NCBI RefSeq assembly: GCF_000024925.1
Contig: NC_013521.1
Location: 2,790,001 to 2,854,000 of the forward strand
Direction: 5' to 3'
Length of the DNA stretch: 64,000 nucleotides
Source: Sanguibacter keddieii DSM 10542
GTDB taxonomy: Bacteria > Actinomycetota > Actinomycetes > Actinomycetales > Cellulomonadaceae
Both the position numbers and the translations under genes were made by a program. The notes under the pieces are model-generated. The model was not told where the DNA came from, did not search any database, and saw nothing but the letters and a program-made list of their open reading frames with translations. Below, piece by piece: positions 25,203 to 35,296 of this stretch (position 1 is the stretch's first letter; each line of letters opens with the position of its first letter).

Positions 25203-25218
25203 CTCACACGGACCTCAC
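25203..25218 (+). promoter_or_regulatory. CTCAC-N6-CTCAC direct repeat, two-component operon
   Basis: Two CTCAC copies 11 bases apart end 12 bases before the CATACT -10 element (25231-25236). They therefore cover the -35 region, the normal place for an OmpR-family activator and consistent with autoregulation. Confidence 0.6.
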
Positions 25219-25242
25219 AGACCTATCCGACATACTTCTCCC

Positions 25243-25899
25243 ATGAGACTTCTGGTGGTAGAGGACGAACAGCTGATCGCCGAGGCTGTCGCGACCGGGC
25301 TCCGGCGCGAGTCGATCGCCGTCGACGTCGTCGGCGACGGCAGGACGGCGATCGAGAAGATCGAGGTGAACGACTACGACGTCGTCGTGCTCGACCGAGA
25401 CATCCCCGGGATGCACGGCGACGACGTGTGCCGGTGGGTCTCGGCGTCCGGTTCGTCGACGCGGGTGCTCATGCTCACGGCCTCCTCCGAGCTGCGTGAC
25501 CGGGTCGAGGGCCTCGAGCTCGGTGCCGACGACTACCTCGCCAAGCCCTTCGCCTTCACCGAGCTCGTCGCCCGGGTCCGCGCGCTCGGACGCCGTGCCC
25601 GGCCTGCCGCTCCCCCGGTGCTCGAGCGCTCCGGGCTGCGCCTCGACCCGGCACGCCGCGAGGTGGTCCGCGACGGCCAGCAGATCGTCCTGAGCAAGAA
25701 GGAGTTCGGCGTCCTCGAAGAGCTCATGCGGGCGGACGGTGCGGTCGTCTCGGCCGAGACGCTGCTCGAGAAGGTCTGGGACGAGAACATCGACCCCTTC
25801 ACCGGTGTGGTGCGGTTCGTGATCAAGCAGGTACGCCGCAAGCTGGGCGAACCGGGGCTCGTCGAGACGGTGATCGGGTCCGGGTACCGGGTCCGATGA
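25243..25899 (+). CDS. OmpR-family response regulator
   Basis: The 218-residue protein has a receiver domain (MRLLVVEDEQ, phospho-acceptor Asp51 in VVLDRDIPG, Lys in YLAKPF) and a C-terminal winged-helix DNA-binding domain ending VETVIGSGYRVR. The ATG at 25243 is chosen because the receiver begins there and CATACT lies 6 bases upstream, indicating a leaderless mRNA. It overlaps the kinase gene by 4 bases. It probably controls the divergent lipoprotein and exporter operons. Confidence 0.92.
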   Translation: MRLLVVEDEQLIAEAVATGLRRESIAVDVVGDGRTAIEKIEVNDYDVVVLDRDIPGMHGDDVCRWVSASGSSTRVLMLTASSELRDRVEGLELGADDYLAKPFAFTELVARVRALGRRARPAAPPVLERSGLRLDPARREVVRDGQQIVLSKKEFGVLEELMRADGAVVSAETLLEKVWDENIDPFTGVVRFVIKQVRRKLGEPGLVETVIGSGYRVR

Positions 25900-27347
25900 G
25901 ACCTCCCCTCAGCGCGTGGCGCCTGGCACGCGGCCGGGCACCGACGCTGAGGACGCGCCTCACCGTCCTGTACGGTGCGGCCTTCGCGGTCGCCGGGACG
26001 GTGCTCGTCGCGATCCTCGTGGTCGTGGCGGGCCGGTCGCTCGACAACCAGCCGGACGACGTCGTCGGGATCGCCCTCGGCAGCTCCGAGATCTTGGAAG
26101 CCAGCGAGCTCGACGCGTTCCAGCAGGATGCCCTCGACGTCTCGCCGGAGCTCGCAACACCAGAACCACCACCCTCGGGCGACGTCGCACCTCTCGACCA
26201 GGCGCCGTCCAGCCTCGAGCCCTCCGACGACTCTGCGGTGGCACTCTCAGCCCTGAGGACCAGGGTGGCCGACCTCAACGACCAGGCTCGCGCACAGACG
26301 ATGCGGACGATCATCCTCGCGTCGGTCGCCGCCCTCCTCGTCACCCTGGCGGTGACCGTCTGGTTCGGCTGGGCGATGGTGTCGAGAGTCCTCGCACCGC
26401 TGCACCGGGTGACCGCGACGGCTCGACGGGTCGCCGGCGACAGCCTGTCGGCGCGGATCGCGCTCGACGGCCGCCAGGACGAGATCAAGGACCTCGCGGA
26501 CACCTTCGACGAGATGCTCGACCGGCTCGACGCGTCGTTCGACGGGCAGCGACGCTTCACGGCGAACGCCTCGCACGAGCTGCGGACGCCGCTGACTATC
26601 ACGCGGTCGGTGCTCGAGGTCGCGCTGACCGACCCCGAGTGCCCGGAGCCCACCCGGGAGCTCGCCGAGAAGCTGCTCGCGGTGAACCACCGCCAGGGCA
26701 GGCTCATCGAAGGGCTGCTCGCTCTCGCCTCGGCCGACCTGGTGCCGCCAGCGCTCGGGCCCGTCGACCTCGCGGTCCTCGCGACCCAGGTCACGGCTGA
26801 GTGCGAGCCCGGCGCCTCCGCCTCACGGGTGTCCGTCACGGTCGTGACGAGCCCTGACGAGGCCGAGGACGTCGGGGACCGCGGTGGCCCCGGGGGGAGC
26901 GCGGGGCTGACGCCGTCGACGGACGGGACGCACACCTGCTCACCGTCGGGCGACCGGCTCGTGCGCGGCGACCACGTGCTGCTCGACCGACTCGTCCGCA
27001 ACCTCGTCGACAACGCGGTGAGGTACAACGTCGAGGGCGGGACCGTCCGCGTGACGGTCCCGTGCCCGCACCGGCTCGTGGTCGAGAACACCGGCCCGAC
27101 GGTCCCCGAGGCCCAGGTGCACGGCCTCTTCGAGCCGTTCCGACGGCTCCGCCCAGACGGGACGGTGGCGGACCGTGCCGTCCGGTCGGCGCACCAGCCC
27201 GGCACGGGCCTCGGGCTCTCCATCGTCCGCTCGATCGTCGCCGCGCACTCCGGCTCCGTCACCGCCCGCCCCCGGGCGAGCGGTGGCCTCGTCGTCAGCG
27301 TCTACCTACCCGACGGAGTCCAGGACGGCACGGGCGAGGCGCTCTGA
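25896..27347 (+). CDS. Sensor histidine kinase
   Basis: The 483-residue kinase has two membrane segments (about 27-46 and 138-160) flanking an extracellular region of about 90 residues rich in Asp, Glu, Pro and Ser. HAMP, HisKA with His227 (FTANASHELRTP) and HATPase with NLVDNAVRYN and GTGLGLSIV follow. A Gly/Ser/Thr insertion lies before the N box. It is co-translated with the response regulator. Its last 42 bases overlap the end of the convergent PfpI-like gene. Confidence 0.9.
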   Translation: MRPPLSAWRLARGRAPTLRTRLTVLYGAAFAVAGTVLVAILVVVAGRSLDNQPDDVVGIALGSSEILEASELDAFQQDALDVSPELATPEPPPSGDVAPLDQAPSSLEPSDDSAVALSALRTRVADLNDQARAQTMRTIILASVAALLVTLAVTVWFGWAMVSRVLAPLHRVTATARRVAGDSLSARIALDGRQDEIKDLADTFDEMLDRLDASFDGQRRFTANASHELRTPLTITRSVLEVALTDPECPEPTRELAEKLLAVNHRQGRLIEGLLALASADLVPPALGPVDLAVLATQVTAECEPGASASRVSVTVVTSPDEAEDVGDRGGPGGSAGLTPSTDGTHTCSPSGDRLVRGDHVLLDRLVRNLVDNAVRYNVEGGTVRVTVPCPHRLVVENTGPTVPEAQVHGLFEPFRRLRPDGTVADRAVRSAHQPGTGLGLSIVRSIVAAHSGSVTARPRASGGLVVSVYLPDGVQDGTGEAL

Positions 27348-28004
27348 CGACGCCGGGTTCTGACCCGTCAGGAGCCCGCGGTCCTGCTCGACGTGAGGCT
27401 CGAACGGCGCGCCGCCGACGAACTCGGCGCCACGGCCGACCAGCTCGGTCTCGACGAGCCAGCGGGCCTTGTCGGCGAGTCCGCCGATGCGCTCCTCCTC
27501 GTCGGTGAAGGACGTCATCCGGTAGCCAGCGAAGGGCCACGAGCCGTCCTGACGCCGGGCGGCGAGCAGGGCGGCCGGGGCGTGGCACAGCACGGCGAGC
27601 GGGATGCCCTCGTCGAGCGCCGCGGTCATGAGTGCTCCCGAGGTCGTGTCGACCGCGAGGTCCTCCATCGGGGCGTGCCCGCCCGGGTAGAAGACGGCGT
27701 CGAAGTCGGCCGCCCGCACCGACGCGACGTCGACGACCGCCGCGAGCCGGTCGTCGATCGACGCGAGGTAAGCCTCGAGCTCGGCAGCACGGTCCTCGCC
27801 GCCCGCAGCCTGAGGGGCGAGGCTCCCCGCGTCCACGGTCGGCTTCACAGCCCCCGGCGTCGCGATGGTGATGTCCCAGCCTGCCTCGGTGAAGAGGCGG
27901 TGCGGCTCGGCGAGCTCCTCGGCCCAGAAGCCGGTGGGGTGGACGGTGCCGTCGGCGAGGGTCCACCCCTGCGCTGCACTGACGACGAACAGGACGCTGC
28001 TCAT
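27306..28004 (-). CDS. DJ-1/PfpI family glutamine amidotransferase-like protein
   Basis: The 232-residue protein has the nucleophile-elbow cysteine in LAVLCHAPAALL and the YPGGHAPMEDL segment typical of the large DJ-1/Hsp31-like class. Such proteins include glyoxalase III and protein deglycase-like enzymes acting on reactive aldehydes. The ATG follows an AAGGAG site. It lies 66 bases downstream of an NADP-dependent oxidoreductase and is likely in its operon. The 3' end overlaps the convergent kinase gene. Confidence 0.87.
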   Translation of the reverse strand: MSSVLFVVSAAQGWTLADGTVHPTGFWAEELAEPHRLFTEAGWDITIATPGAVKPTVDAGSLAPQAAGGEDRAAELEAYLASIDDRLAAVVDVASVRAADFDAVFYPGGHAPMEDLAVDTTSGALMTAALDEGIPLAVLCHAPAALLAARRQDGSWPFAGYRMTSFTDEEERIGGLADKARWLVETELVGRGAEFVGGAPFEPHVEQDRGLLTGQNPASSERLARAVLDSVG

Positions 28005-28070
28005 GACGTTCTCCTTCTCGGTGGTCGACCGGGCGCGATCGGGTGGTGCCTGTGCTCGTGCGTGTCGTTC

Positions 28071-29090
<1,020 letters not shown>

Positions 29091-29110
29091 GGTGAACGTC
29101 CTCTGCTATT

Positions 29111-29128
29111 GTGAACCGATCGATCCAC
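29111..29128. promoter_or_regulatory. Candidate TetR operator
   Basis: GTGAACCGATCGATCCAC is an imperfect 18-base palindrome centred on CGATCG with GTG/CAC ends, midway between the divergent oxidoreductase and TetR genes. A TATAGA element (29129-29134) abuts it on the TetR side. Confidence 0.6.
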
Positions 29129-29192
29129 TATAGACACGTCGCCGACCGGCCCGCGACCTGCGGCACCGGACAGCAGACGCGGAGGGAGCACC

Positions 29193-29807
29193 ATGGGGCG
29201 CACGCAGACCTTCGACACCACCACCGCCGTCCGCGCGGCCCGCGACGTCTTCTGGCAGCACGGCTTCGAGGGCGCCTCCCTCGCCGACCTCGAGTCCAGC
29301 ACCGGCCTCGCCCGGTCGAGCCTGTACCACGCCTTCGGGAGCAAGCGCGGGCTGTTCGACGCCGCCGTCGAGGACTACCTGGCGACCGTCATCCGCCCTC
29401 GCCTCGCGCCTCTCGTCGGCCCGGAGACCGGGACCGCGGCGCTGCTCGGCTACTTCACCTCCCTGCACGGCGCCGTCGCCGCGCTCCCCGACGACTCCCC
29501 CCGGCGCGGCTGCCTGCTGGTCAACAGCACGGCCGGACTCGCCGCGCAGGACCCCGCCGCACGCGACGTGGTCGACGGCTACCGGGCGGAGCTCACGGCA
29601 GCCCTGCGGTCCGCGCTCGCCGCCGGGCACCCCGACATGGCAGAGGGCTCGCTGGACAGCACCGCGAGGGTGCTCGCCTCCCTGAGCATCGGCGCGATGG
29701 TGGTCGCGCGGATCAACCAGCCCGAGTCCCTCGCGCTGCTCGCGACCGCCGCCGAGGTGGTCGCAGGCCTCCCGGCCGCGCAGCCGGGAGACCTTCCCCA
29801 GCAGTGA
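29193..29807 (+). CDS. TetR-family repressor
   Basis: The 204-residue protein has an N-terminal helix-turn-helix, ASLADLESSTGLARSSLYHAF (split by one turn), followed by GSKRGLFDAAVEDY, and a helical ligand-binding C-terminus with a possible sensing cysteine in RRGCLLVN. It has a GGAGGGAG ribosome binding site. It most likely represses the divergent oxidoreductase operon and itself. Confidence 0.88.
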   Translation: MGRTQTFDTTTAVRAARDVFWQHGFEGASLADLESSTGLARSSLYHAFGSKRGLFDAAVEDYLATVIRPRLAPLVGPETGTAALLGYFTSLHGAVAALPDDSPRRGCLLVNSTAGLAAQDPAARDVVDGYRAELTAALRSALAAGHPDMAEGSLDSTARVLASLSIGAMVVARINQPESLALLATAAEVVAGLPAAQPGDLPQQ

Positions 29808-29829
29808 CGCCAGGAGTAGCCTGCCGGGC

Positions 29830-30264
29830 ATGGGCTACTCGTTCCAGGTCACCGTCGACGCCGCCGCTCCGCACCCCCTCGCCGACTGGTGGGCGCAGAC
29901 CCTCGGCTGGGCCGTCGAGCCGAGCGACGAGGCCTTCATCCGGTCGATGATCGAGCAGGGCCACGCGACCGAGGCCGACACGACGACCCACGCCGGGGCC
30001 CTGGTGTGGAAGGAAGGGGCCGCGATCAGCCTCCCTGACGCCCTGCCGGGCACGCCGCGGGTGCTGTTCCAGCTGGTCCCCGAGGCCAAGACGGTCAAGA
30101 ACCGGGTGCACCTGGACGTGCGCGTCGGCGAGGACGACCCGGAGGCGGTGCGCGCAGCCCTCGAGGCCCGTGGCGCGACCTTCCTGCACACGGCCTCGCA
30201 GGGGCCGCACACCTGGGTGACGATGGCCGACCCGGAGGGCAACGAGTTCTGCGTCAGCCGCTGA
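29830..30264 (+). CDS. VOC family (glyoxalase-like) protein
   Basis: The 144-residue protein has the VOC fold with ADWWAQTLGWAVEP near the start, VKNRVHLDVRVG in the middle and MADPEGNEFCVSR at the end, close to the glyoxalase_6 type. The substrate is unknown. It starts 23 bases after the TetR gene, yet has its own TAGCCT element 7 bases before the ATG, so it may be independently transcribed as a leaderless mRNA. Confidence 0.87.
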   Translation: MGYSFQVTVDAAAPHPLADWWAQTLGWAVEPSDEAFIRSMIEQGHATEADTTTHAGALVWKEGAAISLPDALPGTPRVLFQLVPEAKTVKNRVHLDVRVGEDDPEAVRAALEARGATFLHTASQGPHTWVTMADPEGNEFCVSR

Positions 30265-30331
30265 GGCTGTCACCGCGGCAGACGGGCAGGAGCACACCCC
30301 GGCGACGCCGCGCCGCGCGGGCAGCGGCGCC

Positions 30332-31564
30332 TCAGATCGTGTGCCAGCCACCCTTGCGGTAGGCCGGGGTGGCCGTGGCCAGCACGACGAGGCTCACCAG
30401 GATCACGCTGATGATCACGGTGGTCATCGCGAGCGAGTCCCCGCCGAGCACGCCGACCATCGGGCTGACCACCCCGGCGATGCCCGCCTGCATGGACCCG
30501 ATGAGCGCCGCGGCCGTCCCGGCCATGTGCCCGTACCCGCCGAGGGCGAGCACCGAGGCGTTCGCCGGGATCAGCCCCTGCATGCCGAGCACGAGCCACA
30601 GCGCGGCGAGCACGCCCACCACGCCGCCGAAGCCCGTGAGCACGACGACGAGCAGCACGAGGGAGAGCATCAGCTGGACGACGATCGCCACCCGCAGGAT
30701 CCGGATCGGGGCGACACGGCGGACGAGGCTCGCGTTGAGCTGCGCCGAGAGCACGAGCGCCACCCCGTTGACCGCGAACAGCAGCGAGAACTGCGTCGGG
30801 CTCAGCCCGTACTCCTGCTGGAACACGAAGGGCGAGCCGACCACGTAGCTCATGATCACGGCCATCCCGAGACCGGGGAGCACGGCGAGCGCGAGGAAGT
30901 GACGGTCCTTGAGCAGCTCGAGATAGCTGCGCAGCGCACCGCGGGAGCCGGAGACACGACGACGCTCGTGCGGCAGGGTCTCGGGCATCCAGAACCACAC
31001 GATGACCACGAGCAGAGCGCCGATGATCGCGAGCGCCACGAAGACCGCCCGCCAGGTGAAGGCACCGGCGATGGCCTGCCCCAGGCTCGGGGCGAGCAGG
31101 GGCGCGACGCCGATCACCAGCATGAGCCTCGAGAGCAGCCTCGCAGCCTCAGAACCGGTGAACCTGTCGCGGATCACCGCGATCGCGACCACCGAGGCGG
31201 CGGCGTTGAAGAATCCCTGGAGGACACGCAGCGCCACGAGCGCACCGATGTTCGGCGCTATCGCGCAGAGCAGCGAGGTCAGCACGTGCAGCGAGATGCC
31301 GATGAGCAGCGGCAGCCGGCGCCCGTACCGGTCGGAGAACGGACCGATCACGAGCTGGCCGACGGCGCCGCCGATGAGCATCCCGGACATCGTGAACTGG
31401 ACGGCGGTGTCGGTCGTGCCGAGGTCCTGGACCACCGTCGGGAGCGACGGGAGGTACATGTCGGTGGTCACCGCGGGGAGTGCCGCGAGCGCGCCGAGCA
31501 TGAGGACGTACTTGGCGTTGGGGGTGTACTGGGGCTTGTCGTTCGCGCTGGCCGGGTCTGTCAC
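30332..31564 (-). CDS. Bcr/CflA-type drug exporter (major facilitator)
   Basis: The 410-residue protein has twelve hydrophobic segments and the Bcr/CflA hallmark ALPAVTTDMYLPSLPTV in helix 1, with GPFSDRYGRRLPLL in loop 2-3. This family exports bicyclomycin, sulfonamides, chloramphenicol and other compounds; the substrate cannot be assigned. The GTG at 31564 is preferred because TATGAT (31577-31572) lies 7 bases upstream; an ATG at 31576 inside that element would add four residues. Confidence 0.88.
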   Translation of the reverse strand: MTDPASANDKPQYTPNAKYVLMLGALAALPAVTTDMYLPSLPTVVQDLGTTDTAVQFTMSGMLIGGAVGQLVIGPFSDRYGRRLPLLIGISLHVLTSLLCAIAPNIGALVALRVLQGFFNAAASVVAIAVIRDRFTGSEAARLLSRLMLVIGVAPLLAPSLGQAIAGAFTWRAVFVALAIIGALLVVIVWFWMPETLPHERRRVSGSRGALRSYLELLKDRHFLALAVLPGLGMAVIMSYVVGSPFVFQQEYGLSPTQFSLLFAVNGVALVLSAQLNASLVRRVAPIRILRVAIVVQLMLSLVLLVVVLTGFGGVVGVLAALWLVLGMQGLIPANASVLALGGYGHMAGTAAALIGSMQAGIAGVVSPMVGVLGGDSLAMTTVIISVILVSLVVLATATPAYRKGGWHTI

Positions 31565-31679
31565 GCAGACGATCATAACGATTCGATCTGGCGTCCGGGC
31601 GGCACTCGGGCGGGCAGCAGGTGAACAGGCGGCCAGCCCGGTGTCCGGTCCTGCCGCGCGGCGGCTCAGACCGGCGCGA

Positions 31680-32315
31680 TCACTCGTCGACGATGAGCTC
31701 GAAGCTGTCGGGGTCGCGCTGGTCGGCGATCCAGTCGGTGACGCGGCTCACGAGGACGGCCTCGTCCGAGGCGACGAAGGGAGCGCGTCCCGGGATCTCG
31801 GTGTGCGTCCAGGTCACCGCGCGTCCGTCGCGCGACTCCTCCTGGAAGACGAGGACCACGGTCCGTCCCGTCTCCTCGCCGACCTGGTCGGCGAGCGCCT
31901 GCGCGTCGACGCGCGAGGTGTGCACGTCGGAGGGCGTCACGACGTCGGAGGCCGAGAGCTCGGATCCCGTGGCCTCGACCGTCGCGTCGGGGTCGACCGA
32001 AGGGCTGGGGCTGGGGGCGACCTTCTCGGCCTCGGGCGTCGCCTCTGCGGCGAGGCTGTCGGAGGAGAGCACGTCGGCCGGGGCGATCTCGTCGGTGGAG
32101 ACCTGGAGCGTCGTCTCGGCGTCGGAGCTGCGGGCGAGGTTCGAGACCGCACCACCCGAGGTGACCGACGCGAGGCCCACGACGAGGACCGCGGTCGCGA
32201 CAGCAGCGACGACCATCGAGGCGTCCCGTGGGCTCTTCACCGCCGACCTCCGTCCTCGTGCTCCGCGCGCCGGGCGGGGCGCCCGACGACCGATCGTGGT
32301 GTCGGTGTCGATCAT
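31680..32315 (-). CDS. Unknown single-span membrane protein
   Basis: I do not recognise this 211-residue protein. It has a basic Arg-rich cytoplasmic N-terminus (about 1-32), one transmembrane segment (about 34-52), then a low-complexity Ser/Asp/Pro/Glu-rich stalk. A C-terminal globular part of about 75 residues follows (RVDAQALADQVGEETGRTVV onward, ending FELIVDE). The topology suggests an outward-facing anchored domain. It stands between the exporter and the SRAP gene without operon partners. Confidence 0.65.
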   Translation of the reverse strand: MIDTDTTIGRRAPRPARGARGRRSAVKSPRDASMVVAAVATAVLVVGLASVTSGGAVSNLARSSDAETTLQVSTDEIAPADVLSSDSLAAEATPEAEKVAPSPSPSVDPDATVEATGSELSASDVVTPSDVHTSRVDAQALADQVGEETGRTVVLVFQEESRDGRAVTWTHTEIPGRAPFVASDEAVLVSRVTDWIADQRDPDSFELIVDE

Positions 32316-32535
32316 GCCCTGTCACGCCCTCGGAGGCGAGGACCTGAGCGGGTGTCATTTGGTGAAGGTGTGCCGACGACCCTGGACCCGGTGCGGTCAG
32401 GGCCCGTGAAACGGCACGTCAGCGGCGCGTGGCCTGCACGGTGCTCACGCACCACGGCGACCGCCCCTGCTGCGGACGACGCGCCGTGCCGGCGGCGCGC
32501 TGGTGGCGTGGCCACCTCGGTGACATCCTGGCTCG

Positions 32536-33321
32536 ATGTGCGGACGCTACGCCTCGTTCCGGCAGGCTCAAGACCTCGCCGACGCCTTCGCGGTGCACGG
32601 GGTGATCCAGGGCGTGCTCCTCGGAGAGCCCGTGACGGACCTGCCCCCCTCGTGGAACGTCGCCCCGACCGACCTCGTGCGGATCGTCGTGGACCGCGCG
32701 CAGGAGACGCTCGTCCCCGCGGCACCGTCCGCCCCAGAGCCTGGCCCAGCCGGACCCACGCTCCAGCGGTCGCTGCGGCTCGCGCGCTGGGGTCTGGTGC
32801 CCTCGTGGGCCAAGGACCCGGGCGGTGGTGCCCGCATGATCAACGCTCGCGCCGAGACGGTCGCCGAGAAGCCTGCCTTCCGCAAGGCGCTCGCCGCACG
32901 GCGCTGCCTCGTCCCTGCCGAGGGCTACTACGAGTGGCTCGCGCCCGAGCCGGGTGCACGGCGCGGCCCCAAGCAGCCGGTCTTCATCCACCCGTCCGAC
33001 GGCGGGGTGCTCGCCCTCGCCGGGCTCTACGAGTTCTGGCGCGACCCGTCCCGTGCCCCCGACGACCCGGAGCGCTGGCTCACGACCACCACCATCGTCA
33101 CCACGGCGGCCAGCGGCGACCTCGCCGAGATCCACGAGCGCCGCCCCGTCGGGCTGCGACCCGAGCACTGGGACGACTGGCTGGACCCCGGCGCCGGCTC
33201 GGACGTCGCCCTGGCAGTGCTGGCCAGCGAGCCGCCGGAGATGTCGCACCACCTGGTGAGCACGGCCGTGAACCGCGTCGGCACGCAGGGCAGCGAGCTC
33301 GTGGAACCCCTGGACCGCTAG
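32536..33321 (+). CDS. SRAP-domain protein (YedK/HMCES-like)
   Basis: SRAP proteins cross-link to abasic sites in single-stranded DNA through Cys2 and protect them during replication. The 261-residue protein starts MCGRYASF, with Cys2 in place, and has SWNVAPTD, ARAETVAEKPAFRKAL, PAEGYYEW (active-site Glu) and IHERRPVGL (active-site His). The length is usual. CATCCT lies 6 bases before the ATG and there is no ribosome binding site, so a leaderless start is likely. No other DNA-repair gene is adjacent. Confidence 0.93.
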   Translation: MCGRYASFRQAQDLADAFAVHGVIQGVLLGEPVTDLPPSWNVAPTDLVRIVVDRAQETLVPAAPSAPEPGPAGPTLQRSLRLARWGLVPSWAKDPGGGARMINARAETVAEKPAFRKALAARRCLVPAEGYYEWLAPEPGARRGPKQPVFIHPSDGGVLALAGLYEFWRDPSRAPDDPERWLTTTTIVTTAASGDLAEIHERRPVGLRPEHWDDWLDPGAGSDVALAVLASEPPEMSHHLVSTAVNRVGTQGSELVEPLDR

Positions 33322-33354
33322 CCCTCGGACCCGCTCCGAGCCCGCGGCCCGGTC

Positions 33355-34443
33355 CTACGCCTCGGGCGTGAACGCCCGCTGCAGGCGGACCGGGGCGATC
33401 TGCCCGAGCCCTTGCACCTCGCGGGCTGGCTTGAGGGTGAGCGCGAAGTCGGCGTCCCCGGCCAGGAGCGCCGCGGTCGCCGGGTCGAGCAGCACGGTGC
33501 CGGGGTCGGCCTCCGCGGTGAGCCGGGCTGCGAGGTTCACGGAGGGGCCGAACACGTCGCCGAAGCGCGAGAGGACCCTGCCCCACACGAGGGACACCCG
33601 GACCGGCGGGACGTTCTCGAGCTCGCCGTCGCGTCCGGCCCGGGCGAGGCCGAGCGCGACCTGCGCCCCGGTCCGCACGTCGTCGGCGATGAACAGCACC
33701 GCGTCGCCGATGGTCTTGACGACGCGTCCGCCCGCCGCCGTGATGACGTCGCGCGCGCCGGCCTCGAAGTCCGAGACGAAGTCCGAGAGCTCGGACGAGC
33801 GGAGCTTGGCGGTGCGGGTGGTGAAGGAGACGATGTCGGCGAAGCCCACCGCTCGCGGCAGGGGGAGCTCACCAGCACCGGTCTCGTCGACGGCGCGGGC
33901 GTCGGAGAACTCGACGGACCACCGGCCCGCGAGCGCGGCGAGCTGGCGGCGCCAGGCGTGCACCAGCTGCGCCTCGAGGACGGGGGCGAGGCTGGGGAGG
34001 CGCTCGAGCACCAGCAGTCGTGCCGAGGTGTCGTCGAGCTCGTAGCGCGAGGCCATGTGCTCGACGAGGGCCTCGGCCTGCCAGAGCGCCAGGCGCTCGG
34101 TCGTGTGGCCGACGGAGCGGACGAGCGTCGTGAGAGACCGGGTCGAGAGCTGCTCGCTCTCGCCGATCGCGGCGATGTCGCGCAGCGCCTGCGCGTCGTC
34201 CTCGGTGAAGGACGCCTGCTCGGGGCCGAGGATCGGCAGGCCGAGGGCCTGCCAGTAGGTGCCGAGGAACTCGTGGCTGAGGCTCGTCTTCTCGGCGAGC
34301 TCGTCGAGGGTGAGCGCGCGGGGTCCACCGAGGAGCGCGGCGTCGAGCGCGCGCCCGTGGTCGGAGCCCTGGGAGGAGGCCGGGCGGGAGCCGGGGTGAG
34401 GGGTGCCCGAGGGCTCGGGCTGCGGGGTCTGATCAGTTGACAC
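33355..34443 (-). CDS. Class III adenylate/guanylate cyclase-like protein
   Basis: The 362-residue cytoplasmic protein has a helical N-terminal region of about 175 residues, possibly sensory. A class III cyclase domain follows with metal-binding Asp residues in VGFADIVSFTT and VVKTIGDAVLFIADD and the catalytic Asn/Arg segment GPSVNLAARLT. It should make cAMP, though a guanylate product is not excluded. TAAACT lies 6 bases before the GTG at 34443. It is 4 bases downstream of birA on the same strand, an arrangement seen elsewhere in Actinobacteria. Confidence 0.88.
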   Translation of the reverse strand: MSTDQTPQPEPSGTPHPGSRPASSQGSDHGRALDAALLGGPRALTLDELAEKTSLSHEFLGTYWQALGLPILGPEQASFTEDDAQALRDIAAIGESEQLSTRSLTTLVRSVGHTTERLALWQAEALVEHMASRYELDDTSARLLVLERLPSLAPVLEAQLVHAWRRQLAALAGRWSVEFSDARAVDETGAGELPLPRAVGFADIVSFTTRTAKLRSSELSDFVSDFEAGARDVITAAGGRVVKTIGDAVLFIADDVRTGAQVALGLARAGRDGELENVPPVRVSLVWGRVLSRFGDVFGPSVNLAARLTAEADPGTVLLDPATAALLAGDADFALTLKPAREVQGLGQIAPVRLQRAFTPEA

Positions 34444-34447
34444 GTGG

Positions 34448-35296
34448 TCAGTTTAGGCGAAGGTGATGCACGTCACCGCTGTGCACCGTGACAACTCTGC
34501 CGGACGCGTCCTCGACGAGGAGCGCACCGTCCGGCGCCAGCCCCGTCGCCGTCCCCAGCAGCTCGTCGCCGCCGGCCAGCTCGACCCGCACCGAGGCGCC
34601 GACGGTCGCCGACACCGCGAGGACCTCGTCCGCCAGCCCGGACGCGACGACGTCGCCGCCCGCGGCCGTCCAACGGCCGAGGACCGACACGAAGGACTCG
34701 GCGAGCGCCGTGAGGATGACCGTCCGGTCGACGGTCGCCCCGCCCGCGCGGAGCACCGACACGGCCGTGGGCACCGGCAGCTCCTCCGGGGTCTGCGAGA
34801 CGTTGAGCCCGACCCCGATCACGACGCCGTCCGGGAGCACCTCGGTGAGGATCCCGGCGATCTTCCGGGCGGTCCCCCATCCGGGGAGCTCCGGCTCATC
34901 CGTGACGACGAGGACGTCGTTCGGCCACTTGGCGACGGCCTGCACGCCGAGGGTCGCACGCAGCGCGGTCACGGTCGCCAGGCCTGCCAGCAGCGGCAGC
35001 CAGCCGAGGCGCTCGGGTGGCACCTGGGGCCGGACGAGGAGAGACGCGGTGAGGGCCGCACGCGGAGGGGTCTCCCAGCTGCGGCCGGCACGACCACGAC
35101 CGGCCTCCTGGTGCTCGGCGACCAGGAGCGCGGGAGCGGGCCAGGCCTGCGGGTCTGCCGCCACCTCGGCCGCCAGCTGGGTGTTGGTCGACGTCGAGCG
35201 CTCGACCACGAGGAGCCGGCGCAGCGGGCCGTGGGGCTCGCACAGCAGGTCGCGCAGGAGGGCTGTGTCGAGCGGTTCGCGCGCGTCCAGGTCCAT
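34448..35296 (-). CDS. birA: Biotin-[acetyl-CoA-carboxylase] ligase
   Basis: BirA activates biotin and attaches it to the carrier lysine of the acyl-CoA carboxylase encoded nearby. The 282-residue protein has ERSTSTNTQ, the biotinyl-AMP loop [14 protein letters not shown] and KWPNDV, plus a C-terminal SH3-like cap. It lacks the N-terminal DNA-binding domain, so it is a monofunctional ligase. The ATG at 35296 is selected because CATGAT lies 6 bases upstream. It is divergent from accD. Confidence 0.95.
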   Translation of the reverse strand: MDLDAREPLDTALLRDLLCEPHGPLRRLLVVERSTSTNTQLAAEVAADPQAWPAPALLVAEHQEAGRGRAGRSWETPPRAALTASLLVRPQVPPERLGWLPLLAGLATVTALRATLGVQAVAKWPNDVLVVTDEPELPGWGTARKIAGILTEVLPDGVVIGVGLNVSQTPEELPVPTAVSVLRAGGATVDRTVILTALAESFVSVLGRWTAAGGDVVASGLADEVLAVSATVGASVRVELAGGDELLGTATGLAPDGALLVEDASGRVVTVHSGDVHHLRLN

